This document shows, one piece after another, positions 40,256-48,376 of a stretch of DNA of 64,000 nucleotides; the first letter of the stretch is position 1; every line of letters starts with the position of its first letter. Below the pieces are notes generated by a model that searched no databases, had not been told where the DNA came from, and saw nothing but the letters and a program-made list of their open reading frames with translations. The stretch is from Gemmatimonadota bacterium. GTDB taxonomy: Bacteria; Gemmatimonadota; Gemmatimonadetes; Gemmatimonadales; Gemmatimonadaceae. A program made the position numbers and the translations under genes. The stretch lies in the NCBI GenBank assembly GCA_028287305.1, contig JAQBPX010000015.1, positions 124,001-188,000 of the forward strand, given 5' to 3'.

Positions 40256-41857
40256 GTGAGCGATTCGAAGCCTGACTCCACCGACATCACCCGCCGCGAG
40301 TTCGTCGAGACCACCGCGAAGGCCGCGGCGGTGATCGGCGCGCCCATGATCGTCCCGCGTCACGTGATCGGCCGCGGCTTCCGCGCGCCGAGCGACACGC
40401 TCAACGTGGCGCACGTGGGCATCGGCGGCATGGGCATGAACAACATGTCCCAGATCCTCAAGGCGGGAGAGAACGTCGTCGCCATCGCCGACGTGGACTT
40501 CCCGTACGTCGAGCGATCGCTGGCGGGCAACCTGCGGCCGAACGCGAATCGCACCGCAGAGGACGAGGCCGACGGCAACCGGCTGCTGGCGTCCTACCAG
40601 AAGGCCGCGAAGTACGCCGACTTCCGCGAGATGCTGGCGAAGTCGAAGGACATCGATGCCGTGGTGATCGCGACGCCAGACCACATGCACGCGACCGTCG
40701 CGAACGCGGCCATGCACGAGAAGAAGCACGTCTACGTCCAGAAGCCCCTCACCTTTTCCGTCTACGAGGCGCGGCTGCTTGCGCGCACGGCAAGGGAGAC
40801 CGGCGTGGTGACGCAGATGGGCAACCAGGGCCATTCGATGGACGGCACGCGACGCATCAACGAGCTGATCGCCGCTGGCGTGATCGGCAAGGTGCACGAG
40901 GTCCACATCTTCACCGATCGTCCGCAGCGCTACTGGGCACAGGGCATCCCGAGCCCCACGCCGCGCCCGCTCCCGCCTCGCCCACCCGCCACGCAGGCCG
41001 CCCGCCCGCCGTCGAAGCCGATGCCATTCATCAACCCGCTGCCCGAGCAGGGAGCGGCCGCTCCGCGATGGGGCGTGCGCACCGTGGAGCAGGCGATCCA
41101 GAAGGCGATGGCGGACAACCCGCAGACGCCACCCGCGGGGCTCGACTGGCAGCTGTTCCTCGGGCCGGTCGCGTGGGACGTGCCGTATCACCCGGTGTAT
41201 CATCCCTTCAGCTGGCGCGGATGGACGGACTTCGGCGTGAGCGCCATTGGAGACATGGGCGCGCACCTCATCGACCAGCCCTTCTGGGCGCTCGACCTGG
41301 GCTATCCCACGAGCGTGGTCTCGACGTCCACGCCATGGGGCGGGCCGGCCGGCAATCCCGGCTCGTATCCGCTCGCGATGGTCACGGAGTACCAGTTCGC
41401 GGCGCGCAGCAAGAACCTGCCCGAGGTGATGGTGAAGTGGTACGACGGCGGCCTCTCGCCGATGATCGCCCCGGAGATCCCGCGACCGGGCGGCGATGGC
41501 GGCGGCGGCATCTTCGTGGGGGAGAAGGGCTACATCACCTACGAGACGTACGGCAACAATCCGAAGGTGTACCCGGAAGCGCGGCAGCACGAGGCCGACG
41601 CGGTGAAGAAGACCTTCGCGCGCGTCACCACGTCGCACGAGCAGAACTTCGCCGACGCGTGCAAGGGGAAGACGACGGCGAGCTCACCCTTCGAGTACGC
41701 CGCGAAGCTCACCGAGACCATGCTCCTGGGCGTGGTGGCGCTGCGCGCCGGACAGGGTCGCAAGATCGAGTACGACGGCGCGAACATGAAGATCACGAAC
41801 ATCCCGGAAGCCAACCAATGGCTCACGCGGGAGTACCGGAAGGGGTGGGAACTGTAG
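40256..41857 (+). CDS. Tat-exported Gfo/Idh/MocA oxidoreductase
   Basis: 533 residues, GTG start after AGAGGA. The Tat signal has TRREFVETTAKAAAVIGAPM (residues 12-31). The NAD(P)-binding fold begins NVAHVGIGGMGMNNMS (~55-70), with VIATPDHMHATVANAAMHEK and HVYVQKPLTFSVYEARLLAR (the EKP-type segment reads QKP). A Pro-rich insert (~240-270, PRPLPPRPP) precedes the dimerisation domain with WRGWTDFGVSAIGDMGAHLI. Such proteins act on glycosides or 3-keto sugars. It lies beside DUF1080 and the GMC operon. The Gln for Glu in the catalytic EKP segment is unusual. Confidence 0.85.
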   Translation: MSDSKPDSTDITRREFVETTAKAAAVIGAPMIVPRHVIGRGFRAPSDTLNVAHVGIGGMGMNNMSQILKAGENVVAIADVDFPYVERSLAGNLRPNANRTAEDEADGNRLLASYQKAAKYADFREMLAKSKDIDAVVIATPDHMHATVANAAMHEKKHVYVQKPLTFSVYEARLLARTARETGVVTQMGNQGHSMDGTRRINELIAAGVIGKVHEVHIFTDRPQRYWAQGIPSPTPRPLPPRPPATQAARPPSKPMPFINPLPEQGAAAPRWGVRTVEQAIQKAMADNPQTPPAGLDWQLFLGPVAWDVPYHPVYHPFSWRGWTDFGVSAIGDMGAHLIDQPFWALDLGYPTSVVSTSTPWGGPAGNPGSYPLAMVTEYQFAARSKNLPEVMVKWYDGGLSPMIAPEIPRPGGDGGGGIFVGEKGYITYETYGNNPKVYPEARQHEADAVKKTFARVTTSHEQNFADACKGKTTASSPFEYAAKLTETMLLGVVALRAGQGRKIEYDGANMKITNIPEANQWLTREYRKGWEL

Positions 41858-41860
41858 GGC

Positions 41861-41945
41861 AGGTGTGAGGGGCTGAGGTGTGAGGCGCTGAGGTGTGAGG
41901 GGCTGGGGACTGCTGTCCTCAGCCCCTCAGCGCCTCAGCCCCTGA
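41861..41945. repeat. Palindromic GGGGCTGA repeat element (family A, copy 2)
   Basis: The left side has 15-16 base units of GTGTGAGGGGCTGAG (41863 onward, three copies with variation). The right side is CCTCAGCCCCTCAGCGCCTC, then AGCCCC. It lies between the convergent Gfo/Idh/MocA gene and cutC, and provides the cutC stop (GGC TGA). It shares TGAGGGGCTGGGGACT with the copy at 13.9 kb, reversed in orientation. Both copies occupy the gap between convergent genes. Confidence 0.8.
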
Positions 41946-42585
41946 GCTCCCGCAGCACGGCACGTGCTGCGGGCGCTGAACAGTGCACCTCCCGCACACC
42001 CGTGTACCGCACCAGCTCCAGCACGTTGACATCGCGCACTCCACCTCCGGCCAGGATCGTGAGGTCCTTGCCCGCGCGCTCCACCAGCATCCGCAGCACT
42101 TCCTTGCCCTCGATGGCCGTCGGCGCTCCACCGCTCGTGAGGATGCGGTCGATCCGCAGGTCGAGCAGCGTCTCGATCTCCTCCAGCGGGTCGCGCACGC
42201 GGTCGAACGCCCGATGGAACGCGACGCCCAGCCCCAGCTCGCGCGCGCGATCCACGAGCGCTGTCACGCCACTCATGTCGATCAGCCCCTCGCGCGTGAT
42301 CGCGCCGATCACCACGTCGTGCGCTCCCGCCTCGGCGCTCGCGTCGAGCTCGTGACGCATCTGCGCGAATTCGTGGTGCGAGTAGGTGAAGTCACCGGCG
42401 CGCGGACGGATCAGCACGGCCAGCGGAATCGCGACGGCCGCGCGAATGTCGCGCACCAGCGCCGGTGAGGGCGTGGTGCCGCCGACGTCGAGGTGCACGC
42501 ACACTTCCAGTCGCGCCGCGCCGAGCGCCTCGGCCTCGATCGCCTCTGCCACCGAGACTACCGCGACCTCGAGCAGCGGGCTCAT
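41935..42585 (-). CDS. cutC: CutC-family protein
   Basis: 216 residues, a TIM barrel of the CutC family: MSPLLEVAVVSVAEAIEAEA, GTTPSPALVRDIRAAV, VLIRPRAGDFTYSHHEFAQM, VAFHRAFDRVRDPLEEIE, RILTSGGAPTAIEGKEVL, LAGGGVRDVNVLEL. The family was named for copper homeostasis, but in this context (last gene of a sugar-oxidation operon, four bases after an oxidoreductase gene) a role in sugar metabolism is more likely. The stop codon is inside the family A repeat. Confidence 0.9.
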   Translation of the reverse strand: MSPLLEVAVVSVAEAIEAEALGAARLEVCVHLDVGGTTPSPALVRDIRAAVAIPLAVLIRPRAGDFTYSHHEFAQMRHELDASAEAGAHDVVIGAITREGLIDMSGVTALVDRARELGLGVAFHRAFDRVRDPLEEIETLLDLRIDRILTSGGAPTAIEGKEVLRMLVERAGKDLTILAGGGVRDVNVLELVRYTGVREVHCSAPAARAVLRELRG

Positions 42586-42589
42586 GAAT

Positions 42590-43834
42590 TCACAGTGTGG
42601 CCGACCCCTTCCACGCGCCGCGAGCCACCGCCGGCACGAACTTGTCGATGCCCTTCGCGGGGAACGAGATGGTCTTCCCCTGTTCGGCGCTCTGGTAGGC
42701 GGTCATCAGCATCTTCACCACTTCCAGCCCGTCATCGAAGGTGAGCAGCGGCTTCTCCTTGCCGAGGAACACGCGCACGAAGTGCCGGTCCTCAGCCTCG
42801 TAGCCGTACGCGACCGCCTCGTTCGCGACCACCGGCATCAATCCCATCTCGGCATTCTGCTTCTCCACCAGGTCCTCGCCGGCGCGCCCCTTCACCTCGC
42901 GACTGAAGAACAGCTTGAGGCCGGCGTCGAGCGTGTTCCAGCTCATCGAGTACTCGGGACCCAGCAGTTCGGCGGAGAGGCGCAGCCCCGCGCCGATGAA
43001 GCTCCACGACGTGGACGCCTCGCCGAGCACGCGATGCCCGTCGGCCGTCTCGAACTCGATCATCAGGCTGGCGAAGTCCTCGCTCGGCTTCCTCGAGTAG
43101 TCCACGCCCATGCTCTTCTTCAGGCGCTTCACGTACTCCGGTCGCGACCACTTGAGGCTCGCGATGTGCGCGGTGACCTTCACCGGCTTCACGCTGGAGA
43201 GCGGCTCGCCGGGCTGGGTGAGCAGGTGCCGCACCATGAGCGCCGAGTGACACATCATGTCGTTCAGCACGCCCCCGCCCTGCAGGTCGCCCTGCCAGAA
43301 CCACGGCATGTGCGGCCCGCTGTGCTCCTCGGCGGCGCGGGCCAGGTACGGGCGACCCGTGGTTGCCGCACCGCGCGCCCAGAGCAGCGCGCGCCCGGCC
43401 TCGACCTGCGGGGCGAACAGCTGGTTCTCGAGGTATCCGGTCGGCACGCCGATGCGCTTCACCAGCCGGATCACCTCCTTCGCCTCGGCCACGTTTCGCG
43501 CGAGCGGCTTCTCGCAGGCGATGCCCCTGAGCGTCCCCTTGCCGCGCTCCACCGCGCTCACGATCTCCTCGAAGTTCTCGATGCGCGCCTGGTTCGGCCC
43601 CGTGAGCCAGAGGGCGTCGATCGCCGGATCGGCGACCATGTCGGTGATGGACCTGTACGCCTTTGCCTGGCCGACGTCGAGCTGGCGCGCGTAGGCTGCC
43701 GCCGACGCAGCGTTCTTCGCGTTGGGACTCCAGACACCGAGGACGTCCGCATCGCGCACGCCCTTCCAGCCGAGCATGTGGAAGCGGGCATTGAAGCCCG
43801 AGCCGATGAAGCCGACGCCGAGCCGCTCGCTCAT
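42590..43834 (-). CDS. Gfo/Idh/MocA-family oxidoreductase (cytoplasmic)
   Basis: 414 residues without a signal. N-terminal Rossmann fold LGVGFIGSGFNARFHMLGWK; LWLTGPNQARIENFEEIVSA; GIACEKPLARNVAEAKEVIR (intact EKP). The second domain has GPHMPWFWQGDLQGGGVLND and MMCHSALMVRHLL, with the usual catalytic His of the family. Its ATG overlaps the preceding stop (ATGA). Likely an NAD(P)-dependent sugar or keto-sugar dehydrogenase working with the GMC enzyme and the epimerase of this operon. Confidence 0.88.
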   Translation of the reverse strand: MSERLGVGFIGSGFNARFHMLGWKGVRDADVLGVWSPNAKNAASAAAYARQLDVGQAKAYRSITDMVADPAIDALWLTGPNQARIENFEEIVSAVERGKGTLRGIACEKPLARNVAEAKEVIRLVKRIGVPTGYLENQLFAPQVEAGRALLWARGAATTGRPYLARAAEEHSGPHMPWFWQGDLQGGGVLNDMMCHSALMVRHLLTQPGEPLSSVKPVKVTAHIASLKWSRPEYVKRLKKSMGVDYSRKPSEDFASLMIEFETADGHRVLGEASTSWSFIGAGLRLSAELLGPEYSMSWNTLDAGLKLFFSREVKGRAGEDLVEKQNAEMGLMPVVANEAVAYGYEAEDRHFVRVFLGKEKPLLTFDDGLEVVKMLMTAYQSAEQGKTISFPAKGIDKFVPAVARGAWKGSATL

Positions 43835-44484
43835 GCGCCCCTCTTCGCGCGCTGCGACTTGAGGGAGGCGTCATACTCATCGTACGACACGCCGAGCTTC
43901 TGGGTGGCTGCGGGGGGGCAGCCGTTCCAGTTCGGGTTGAACACGTTCCCGATGTACCGGAGGTCCTGCCACCCCATCGCAGAAGAGTAGAACGCCGACG
44001 CAATCGAGTCGCGCAGCCGGTTGAACACCGCGACGCCGCGCGCCATCTCCGGCTTCGCCTTCTTCGGGAATGCGATGTCGTCGAAGATCTCGCGGTGCTG
44101 CGCACCCGTGGCCGTGATGAAGTCCACGCCGAAGCGGCGGCGCGACTCGTTGTCCATCCACGCCAGGCATCCGCGCAGGAAGGTCTTCGTGGCCTCGGAG
44201 GTCTCCTTGTCCATCATCATGAAGTCGATGAACTCCGGCGCCTTCGCGTCGGTGGCGCTCCCCGAGTGTTCGTCCTTCGGGATGATGACGTCGGCGATGA
44301 CGCGCAGCGTCTTCCACTCGTGCGCGCTGAAGAACTTCGGCGCGTAGGCAGGAGCGGTCGCGTCGAGCGCGGCGAGCTCGTTCACGAACCCGGATGCGCG
44401 GTCGAGCGCCGGCTTCGTCCAGTCGATGGACGCGACGACCGGCAGCATCGAGATGGACTTGAGTGCTTCTCGGCGAGTGGTCAC
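43831..44484 (-). CDS. Gluconate 2-dehydrogenase subunit 3-like protein
   Basis: 217 residues from a GTG overlapping the GMC gene stop (GTGA). TTRREALKSISMLPVVASID is a short Tat-like signal, after which the family pattern KFFSAHEWKTLRVIADVIIP, KDEHSGSATDAKAPEFIDFM, FLRGCLAWMDNESRRRFG is clear. In characterised complexes this small subunit chaperones or co-exports the FAD-containing GMC subunit across the membrane. The gene order GMC then subunit 3 fits that. Confidence 0.88.
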   Translation of the reverse strand: MTTRREALKSISMLPVVASIDWTKPALDRASGFVNELAALDATAPAYAPKFFSAHEWKTLRVIADVIIPKDEHSGSATDAKAPEFIDFMMMDKETSEATKTFLRGCLAWMDNESRRRFGVDFITATGAQHREIFDDIAFPKKAKPEMARGVAVFNRLRDSIASAFYSSAMGWQDLRYIGNVFNPNWNGCPPAATQKLGVSYDEYDASLKSQRAKRGA

Positions 44485-46163
44485 AGGGCCCCCTGCTTGC
44501 GCTGGGCGGAGATGTAGTCGGCAGTGCGCCACGCGAGCGCGAGGATCGTCCACGTGGGATTCTTGTCCGCCTGCGTCACGAACGGCCCGCCGTCGGCCAC
44601 GAAGACGTTCTTGCAGTCGTGCGACTGGCAGTTGGCGTTCAGCACGGAGTTCTTCGGGTCGTTGCCCATCTGCGTGCACCCGAGCTCGTGGATGATCGAG
44701 CCGCCGGTGGAGATGCCGTAGCCCTGTTCCTTCGTGGGCATCGGTGACCACACCTCGCCGCCCATCTGCTTGATGAGCGAGCGAAAGGTCTCCTGCATGT
44801 GCTTGACCTGGTTGTACTCGTTGTCGCTCCACTTCCAGTGGAAGCGCAGCACCGGGATCCCGAACTGGTCCACGGCGGTCGGGTCGATCTCGCAGTAGGT
44901 GTCCTCGTTCGGCAGCATCTCGCCGCGTCCCGAGAACCCGATCGTGGTGCCGTAGTACTTCCGGTACTCGTTCTTGAGGCTCGCGCCGTAACCGCCGCCG
45001 CCGGGATAGCGCTGGATGCCGCCGCCGTATCCGTAGCCGGGCTGGCCCAGCCCGCCCCACACCTCGATGTGGTAGCCGCGCGGGAAGTCGAGCTTCTTGT
45101 TGTCGAGCCACCAGGGCATGTACACGTGCATGCCGCCCACGCCGTCCTCGTTGTGCGGCACGTGGTCCGCCAGCTGCGGAACGAAGCCGGCGACGTCGGA
45201 CCCGGTGGTGTCGGTGAGCCCCTTGCCCACCCGTCCGGTGGAGTTGCCGATCCCCTGCGGGAAGTACGTCGACTTCGAGTTCATCATCAGGCGCGCGCTC
45301 TCGCAGGCGCTCGCGGCGAGCACCACGACCTTGGCCGCGATGTGGCGATCAGCACCGGTCTTCTTGTCGATGTACGACACGCCCGTCGCGAGGCCATCCT
45401 TGCCGACGGTGACCTCGCGCGCCATCGCGTTCGTGATGAGCGTAAGCCGGCCGGTCGCGAGCGCCGGCGCGATGAGCACGTCGGGGCTCGAGAAGTTCGC
45501 CTTCACCTGGCAGCCGCGATTGCACTGGCCGCAGTAGTGACAGGCCATGCGACCGGGCAGCGGCTTCGTGATCACCGACAGCCGGCTGGGAATGCACGTG
45601 ATGCCGAGCTGGTCGCTCGCCTTCTTCACGAGCAGCTCGTAGCAGCGCGGCTTCGGCGCCGGATGGAACTTGCCGTCCGGGTGATTGTGCAGTCCCTCGT
45701 TGCTGCCGAACACGCCGATCAGGTCGTCCACCCGGTCGTAATACGGCGCCACGTCGTCGTAGCCGATCGGCCAGTCGAGGCCGAGGCCGTTGCCCGCATA
45801 GCCCTTGAAGTCATCGGGGCCGAAGCGAAGCGAGATGCGCCCCCAGTGATTCGTGCGCCCGCCGAGCATGCGGCCACGCCACCAGTTGAACTGGGTGCCG
45901 GGTGCGCGCGTGAACGGCTCTCCCTCGATGTCCCATCCCCCGTCGCATGCGTCGAACTCGCCGAAGGGACGCGTGCGTTTCGATGCCCCGCGGCGGGGCG
46001 ACGCATACGCCGGCGTGAGCATCTGGGAGTCCTTCGACGCGTACCACTCGCCGCCCGCCTCCAGCATCACGACGCGCGCACCCGCCTTCGTGAGGGCATA
46101 CGCCGACATTCCGCCGCCGGCCCCCGACCCGATGATGCATACGTCGTACGGCTCGACTTTCAT
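44481..46163 (-). CDS. GMC oxidoreductase, FAD-dependent sugar dehydrogenase large subunit
   Basis: 560 residues. FAD-binding CIIGSGAGGGMSAYALTKAG (residues 9-28) and VVMLEAGGEW; NHWGRISLRFGPDDF; a Cys cluster CHYCGQCNRGCQVKANF; the C-terminal GMC part GSIIHELGCTQMGNDPKNSV and VFVADGGPFVTQADKNPTWT. No signal of its own; export would rely on the subunit-3 protein. Homologous complexes oxidise glucose, gluconate or glycosides (for example to 3-keto forms) and pass electrons to cytochrome c. No cytochrome gene is linked here. Confidence 0.9.
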   Translation of the reverse strand: MKVEPYDVCIIGSGAGGGMSAYALTKAGARVVMLEAGGEWYASKDSQMLTPAYASPRRGASKRTRPFGEFDACDGGWDIEGEPFTRAPGTQFNWWRGRMLGGRTNHWGRISLRFGPDDFKGYAGNGLGLDWPIGYDDVAPYYDRVDDLIGVFGSNEGLHNHPDGKFHPAPKPRCYELLVKKASDQLGITCIPSRLSVITKPLPGRMACHYCGQCNRGCQVKANFSSPDVLIAPALATGRLTLITNAMAREVTVGKDGLATGVSYIDKKTGADRHIAAKVVVLAASACESARLMMNSKSTYFPQGIGNSTGRVGKGLTDTTGSDVAGFVPQLADHVPHNEDGVGGMHVYMPWWLDNKKLDFPRGYHIEVWGGLGQPGYGYGGGIQRYPGGGGYGASLKNEYRKYYGTTIGFSGRGEMLPNEDTYCEIDPTAVDQFGIPVLRFHWKWSDNEYNQVKHMQETFRSLIKQMGGEVWSPMPTKEQGYGISTGGSIIHELGCTQMGNDPKNSVLNANCQSHDCKNVFVADGGPFVTQADKNPTWTILALAWRTADYISAQRKQGAL

Positions 46164-47014
46164 TTCTTCATCCTCGAGAGGTAATTGAAGCTCGCCGCGG
46201 CAGAGGCGAGGGAATCCTTCGGCTCGTCGTGCTCCACGAATGCGTGCTCGATGCGCGCGCTGGCGGCGAGCAGCGCAGGGAAGTCCAGTACGCCGGCGCC
46301 GACGTCGACCATGTTGCGCTCCGGCGCGGCGGTCGCGTCCTTGAGGTGCACCATGGAGATGCGCGTCGGGAATGCGCGCAGGTACTTCATGGGATCGACG
46401 CCGGCCTTCGTCACCCAGTACAGGTCCATCTCCAGTTCCACGTGGTCGGGATTCGTCTCGGCGACCAGCACGTCGTAGCCGACCTGGCCATTCAAGGTGG
46501 CGAACTCGAAGTCGTGGTTGTGATAGGCGAAGCGAAGCCCGGAGTCGTGCACGCGCCGGCCGATGTCATTGAGCGTCGCGGCGGTCTTCCTCCAGTCCTT
46601 CCGCATCGCGTCGTCGATCCACGCGAGCACCAGGAATTCGTGTCCCATGATGCGCGCGGCACTCACCGTCTCCGGCAGCCTGTCGGTGAGCTCATCGAGG
46701 CCCACGTGGGATGAAGGCGCGCGAACTCCCAGCCGGTCGAGCGTGGCGCGCAGTTGCGCCGGCGTGCGGCCGTGATAGCCCGCGAACTCGAGCTCGCGAT
46801 ATCCGATGCGCGCGACCTCGGCGAGCGTCCCCTCGGGATCCCGCTTCATGCGGTCGCGCACCGTATAGAGTTGCAAGCCCGGCGGCAGGGATTTCGGCGT
46901 GCGTCCGGCAGCCGTGCTGTCGCCGGCGTTGCTGGCCCGGGCGCAGGCCGAGGCCACTGCTGCGCCGCCGAGCGACGCGCCGAGTGTGCCGAGAAACTGG
47001 CGGCGAGTGGGCAT
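46160..47014 (-). CDS. Exported sugar phosphate isomerase/epimerase-like TIM-barrel protein
   Basis: 284 residues from an ATG giving a signal MPTRRQFLGTLGASLGGAAV, followed by AASACARA (possible lipoprotein or Tat substrate). The AP-endonuclease-2-like barrel (PF01261) follows: LQLYTVRDRMKRDPEGTLAE, GYRELEFAGYHGRTPAQLRA, FAYHNHDFEFATLNGQVGYD, ELEMDLYWVTKAGVDPMKYL, MVHLKDAT and AFVEHDEPKDSLASAAAS with Glu/His/Asp metal ligands. It is the first gene of a five-gene operon (this, GMC, subunit 3, Gfo/Idh/MocA, cutC). It may isomerise or lyse a 3-keto-sugar in the periplasm. Confidence 0.85.
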   Translation of the reverse strand: MPTRRQFLGTLGASLGGAAVASACARASNAGDSTAAGRTPKSLPPGLQLYTVRDRMKRDPEGTLAEVARIGYRELEFAGYHGRTPAQLRATLDRLGVRAPSSHVGLDELTDRLPETVSAARIMGHEFLVLAWIDDAMRKDWRKTAATLNDIGRRVHDSGLRFAYHNHDFEFATLNGQVGYDVLVAETNPDHVELEMDLYWVTKAGVDPMKYLRAFPTRISMVHLKDATAAPERNMVDVGAGVLDFPALLAASARIEHAFVEHDEPKDSLASAAASFNYLSRMKK

Positions 47015-47061
47015 GGCGAGAAAGTGCCCGCCTGCGCGGGTCGGCGCCAGTGCAGCCAGGA

Positions 47062-47224
47062 GGGCCGGCCCCACAGGAAAATTCACTCGCTTCGCTCGTG
47101 CACGCCGAAACGCGCTGGAACAGCCGAAACGGCCGCGAACTGCGAAGGCAATCTTTTTCGCGGTTCGGCGTGTTTCGGATTTTTCGGAGCTGTTTCGGCG
47201 TGCACAAATCTGTGGGGCCGGCCC
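47062..47224. repeat. 163-bp palindromic element (family C)
   Basis: Outer arms GGGCCGGCCCCACAG (47062-47076) and CTGTGGGGCCGGCCC (47210-47224) are perfect complements. Next inward, GTGCACGCCGAAAC (47098-47111) pairs with GTTTCGGCGTGCAC (47192-47205). The interior repeats CCGAAAC/GTTTCGG units. A 21-base segment (47077-47097) on the left side has only a four-base counterpart on the right. It lies 47 bases upstream of the epimerase gene start and 17 bases after the DUF1906 gene stop. Confidence 0.85.
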
Positions 47225-47241
47225 AGGGCGCACCAAGGCCC

Positions 47242-48192
47242 CTACTCCGCGCTCACCCCATTGAGCGACGGCGAGGCCCACTGCGAGATGTTGACGTCGA
47301 TCGGCAGCCTGATTCCCGCCCACGTCTGCGAGACGTCCAGGATGCCCTGCCACATTCCCGCGAAACCGTGCCCCACCTCGCTCGGCGCCTTCTCGGGCGA
47401 GAAGTCGCGCGTGCTCGCCACCCAGAACGGCGGGTCGTCGCTGTTCCCGTGCAGCGCGTAGACCGCCTTCACGTCGTCATGGATGGACACCGCATTGAAG
47501 GTGTGCGCATACACGCCGGGCTTGTACGTCCCCTCCGCAAGCAGGCGGTCCACCCATGCGCGATAGTACTCGCGCATGGCCGCGGGCACCTTGTCCATTC
47601 GCTCGATGTCGAGGAACACCACCGTGCCCTTCGGGAAGCCCTCCGCCTGCGCGCGGGCGATCGCGTCGTTGGCATCCGCACGGCCCCGGGCTGCGCTCAC
47701 GTAGTCCGCCGAGCACGTCACGCTCTGCCTGCGGGCCTTCGCCAGCGCTGACGGCGACAGCTTGCGCGGTGCCCGTCCCCAGCTCTGCTGGCCAACGTAG
47801 ACCACCGCCACGCCCCATCCCATCTGCGCGAGCGTCGTTCGCTTGCTCGCCCAGGAGTCGTCGCGATGGCAGGGCGCCACGAGGTAGTAGCCGACCCACT
47901 CGTAGGGAGAGTCGGAGGCCTTCCACGCGCGCATCGTGACGTCGCCGGGATACTCGTGCGTGTCGAATCCCAGGTGGCGTCCGGCCTCCACTTCATCCGC
48001 GAGCGCCGCATTGGTCCCGACGACTGTCGCGCTCGCCTGCGCGACCTGCGCGGTGGCGTGCGCGATCTGGTCCCGCGTGCCAGACGGAGCCAGCCGCAAT
48101 GCCGCGCCAATGGCCGAGGCCGCCAGGATCCCCGCGCCGATGCGCATGGCCACCTTCCGCTCCGCCCGCGACCAGCTCCACGATCGATCCAT
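47242..48192 (-). CDS. DUF1906 glycoside-hydrolase-like protein
   Basis: 316 residues; an N-terminal hydrophobic segment (~16-32, MRIGAGILAASAIGAALRLA) suggests export. Residues ~70-310 match the DUF1906/Rv2525c-like TIM-barrel: GFDTHEYPGDVTMRAWKASD, WVGYYLVAPCHRDDSWASKR, WGVAVVYVGQQSWG, KGTVVFLDIERMDKVPAAMR, YYRAWVDRLLAEGTYKPGVY. The Asp-x-Glu pair in FLDIER corresponds to the putative active site of lysozyme-like GH25 relatives, so cell-wall hydrolysis is possible but unproved. Confidence 0.8.
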   Translation of the reverse strand: MDRSWSWSRAERKVAMRIGAGILAASAIGAALRLAPSGTRDQIAHATAQVAQASATVVGTNAALADEVEAGRHLGFDTHEYPGDVTMRAWKASDSPYEWVGYYLVAPCHRDDSWASKRTTLAQMGWGVAVVYVGQQSWGRAPRKLSPSALAKARRQSVTCSADYVSAARGRADANDAIARAQAEGFPKGTVVFLDIERMDKVPAAMREYYRAWVDRLLAEGTYKPGVYAHTFNAVSIHDDVKAVYALHGNSDDPPFWVASTRDFSPEKAPSEVGHGFAGMWQGILDVSQTWAGIRLPIDVNISQWASPSLNGVSAE

Positions 48193-48298
48193 GCGTACAT
48201 ACAGGGCACCATATGGACCAAAAGCAGCGTTTCCCGGAGAAACTCATGATCCTCTTTGAGTGAGTGCGCGGAGGCCGGTAACTCGATGATCGGCAGTG

Positions 48299-48318
48299 TC
48301 GTTTCGCTGCCGAAACGA
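48299..48318. promoter_or_regulatory. Perfect inverted repeat between divergent genes
   Basis: TCGTTTCG-CTGC-CGAAACGA is a perfect 8-base dyad with a four-base loop, in the 184-base gap between the DUF1906 gene and the DUF4142-type lipoprotein, 59 bases before the latter. A second overlapping dyad, TCGGCAG/CTGCCGA (48290-48296 and 48307-48313), shares the centre region. Candidate operator. Confidence 0.4.
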
Positions 48319-48376
48319 TCCGCGCTGGCGTACACATTGCAGCCCGCGCCGGCCTCAACTCTCCCGGAGAACCACC

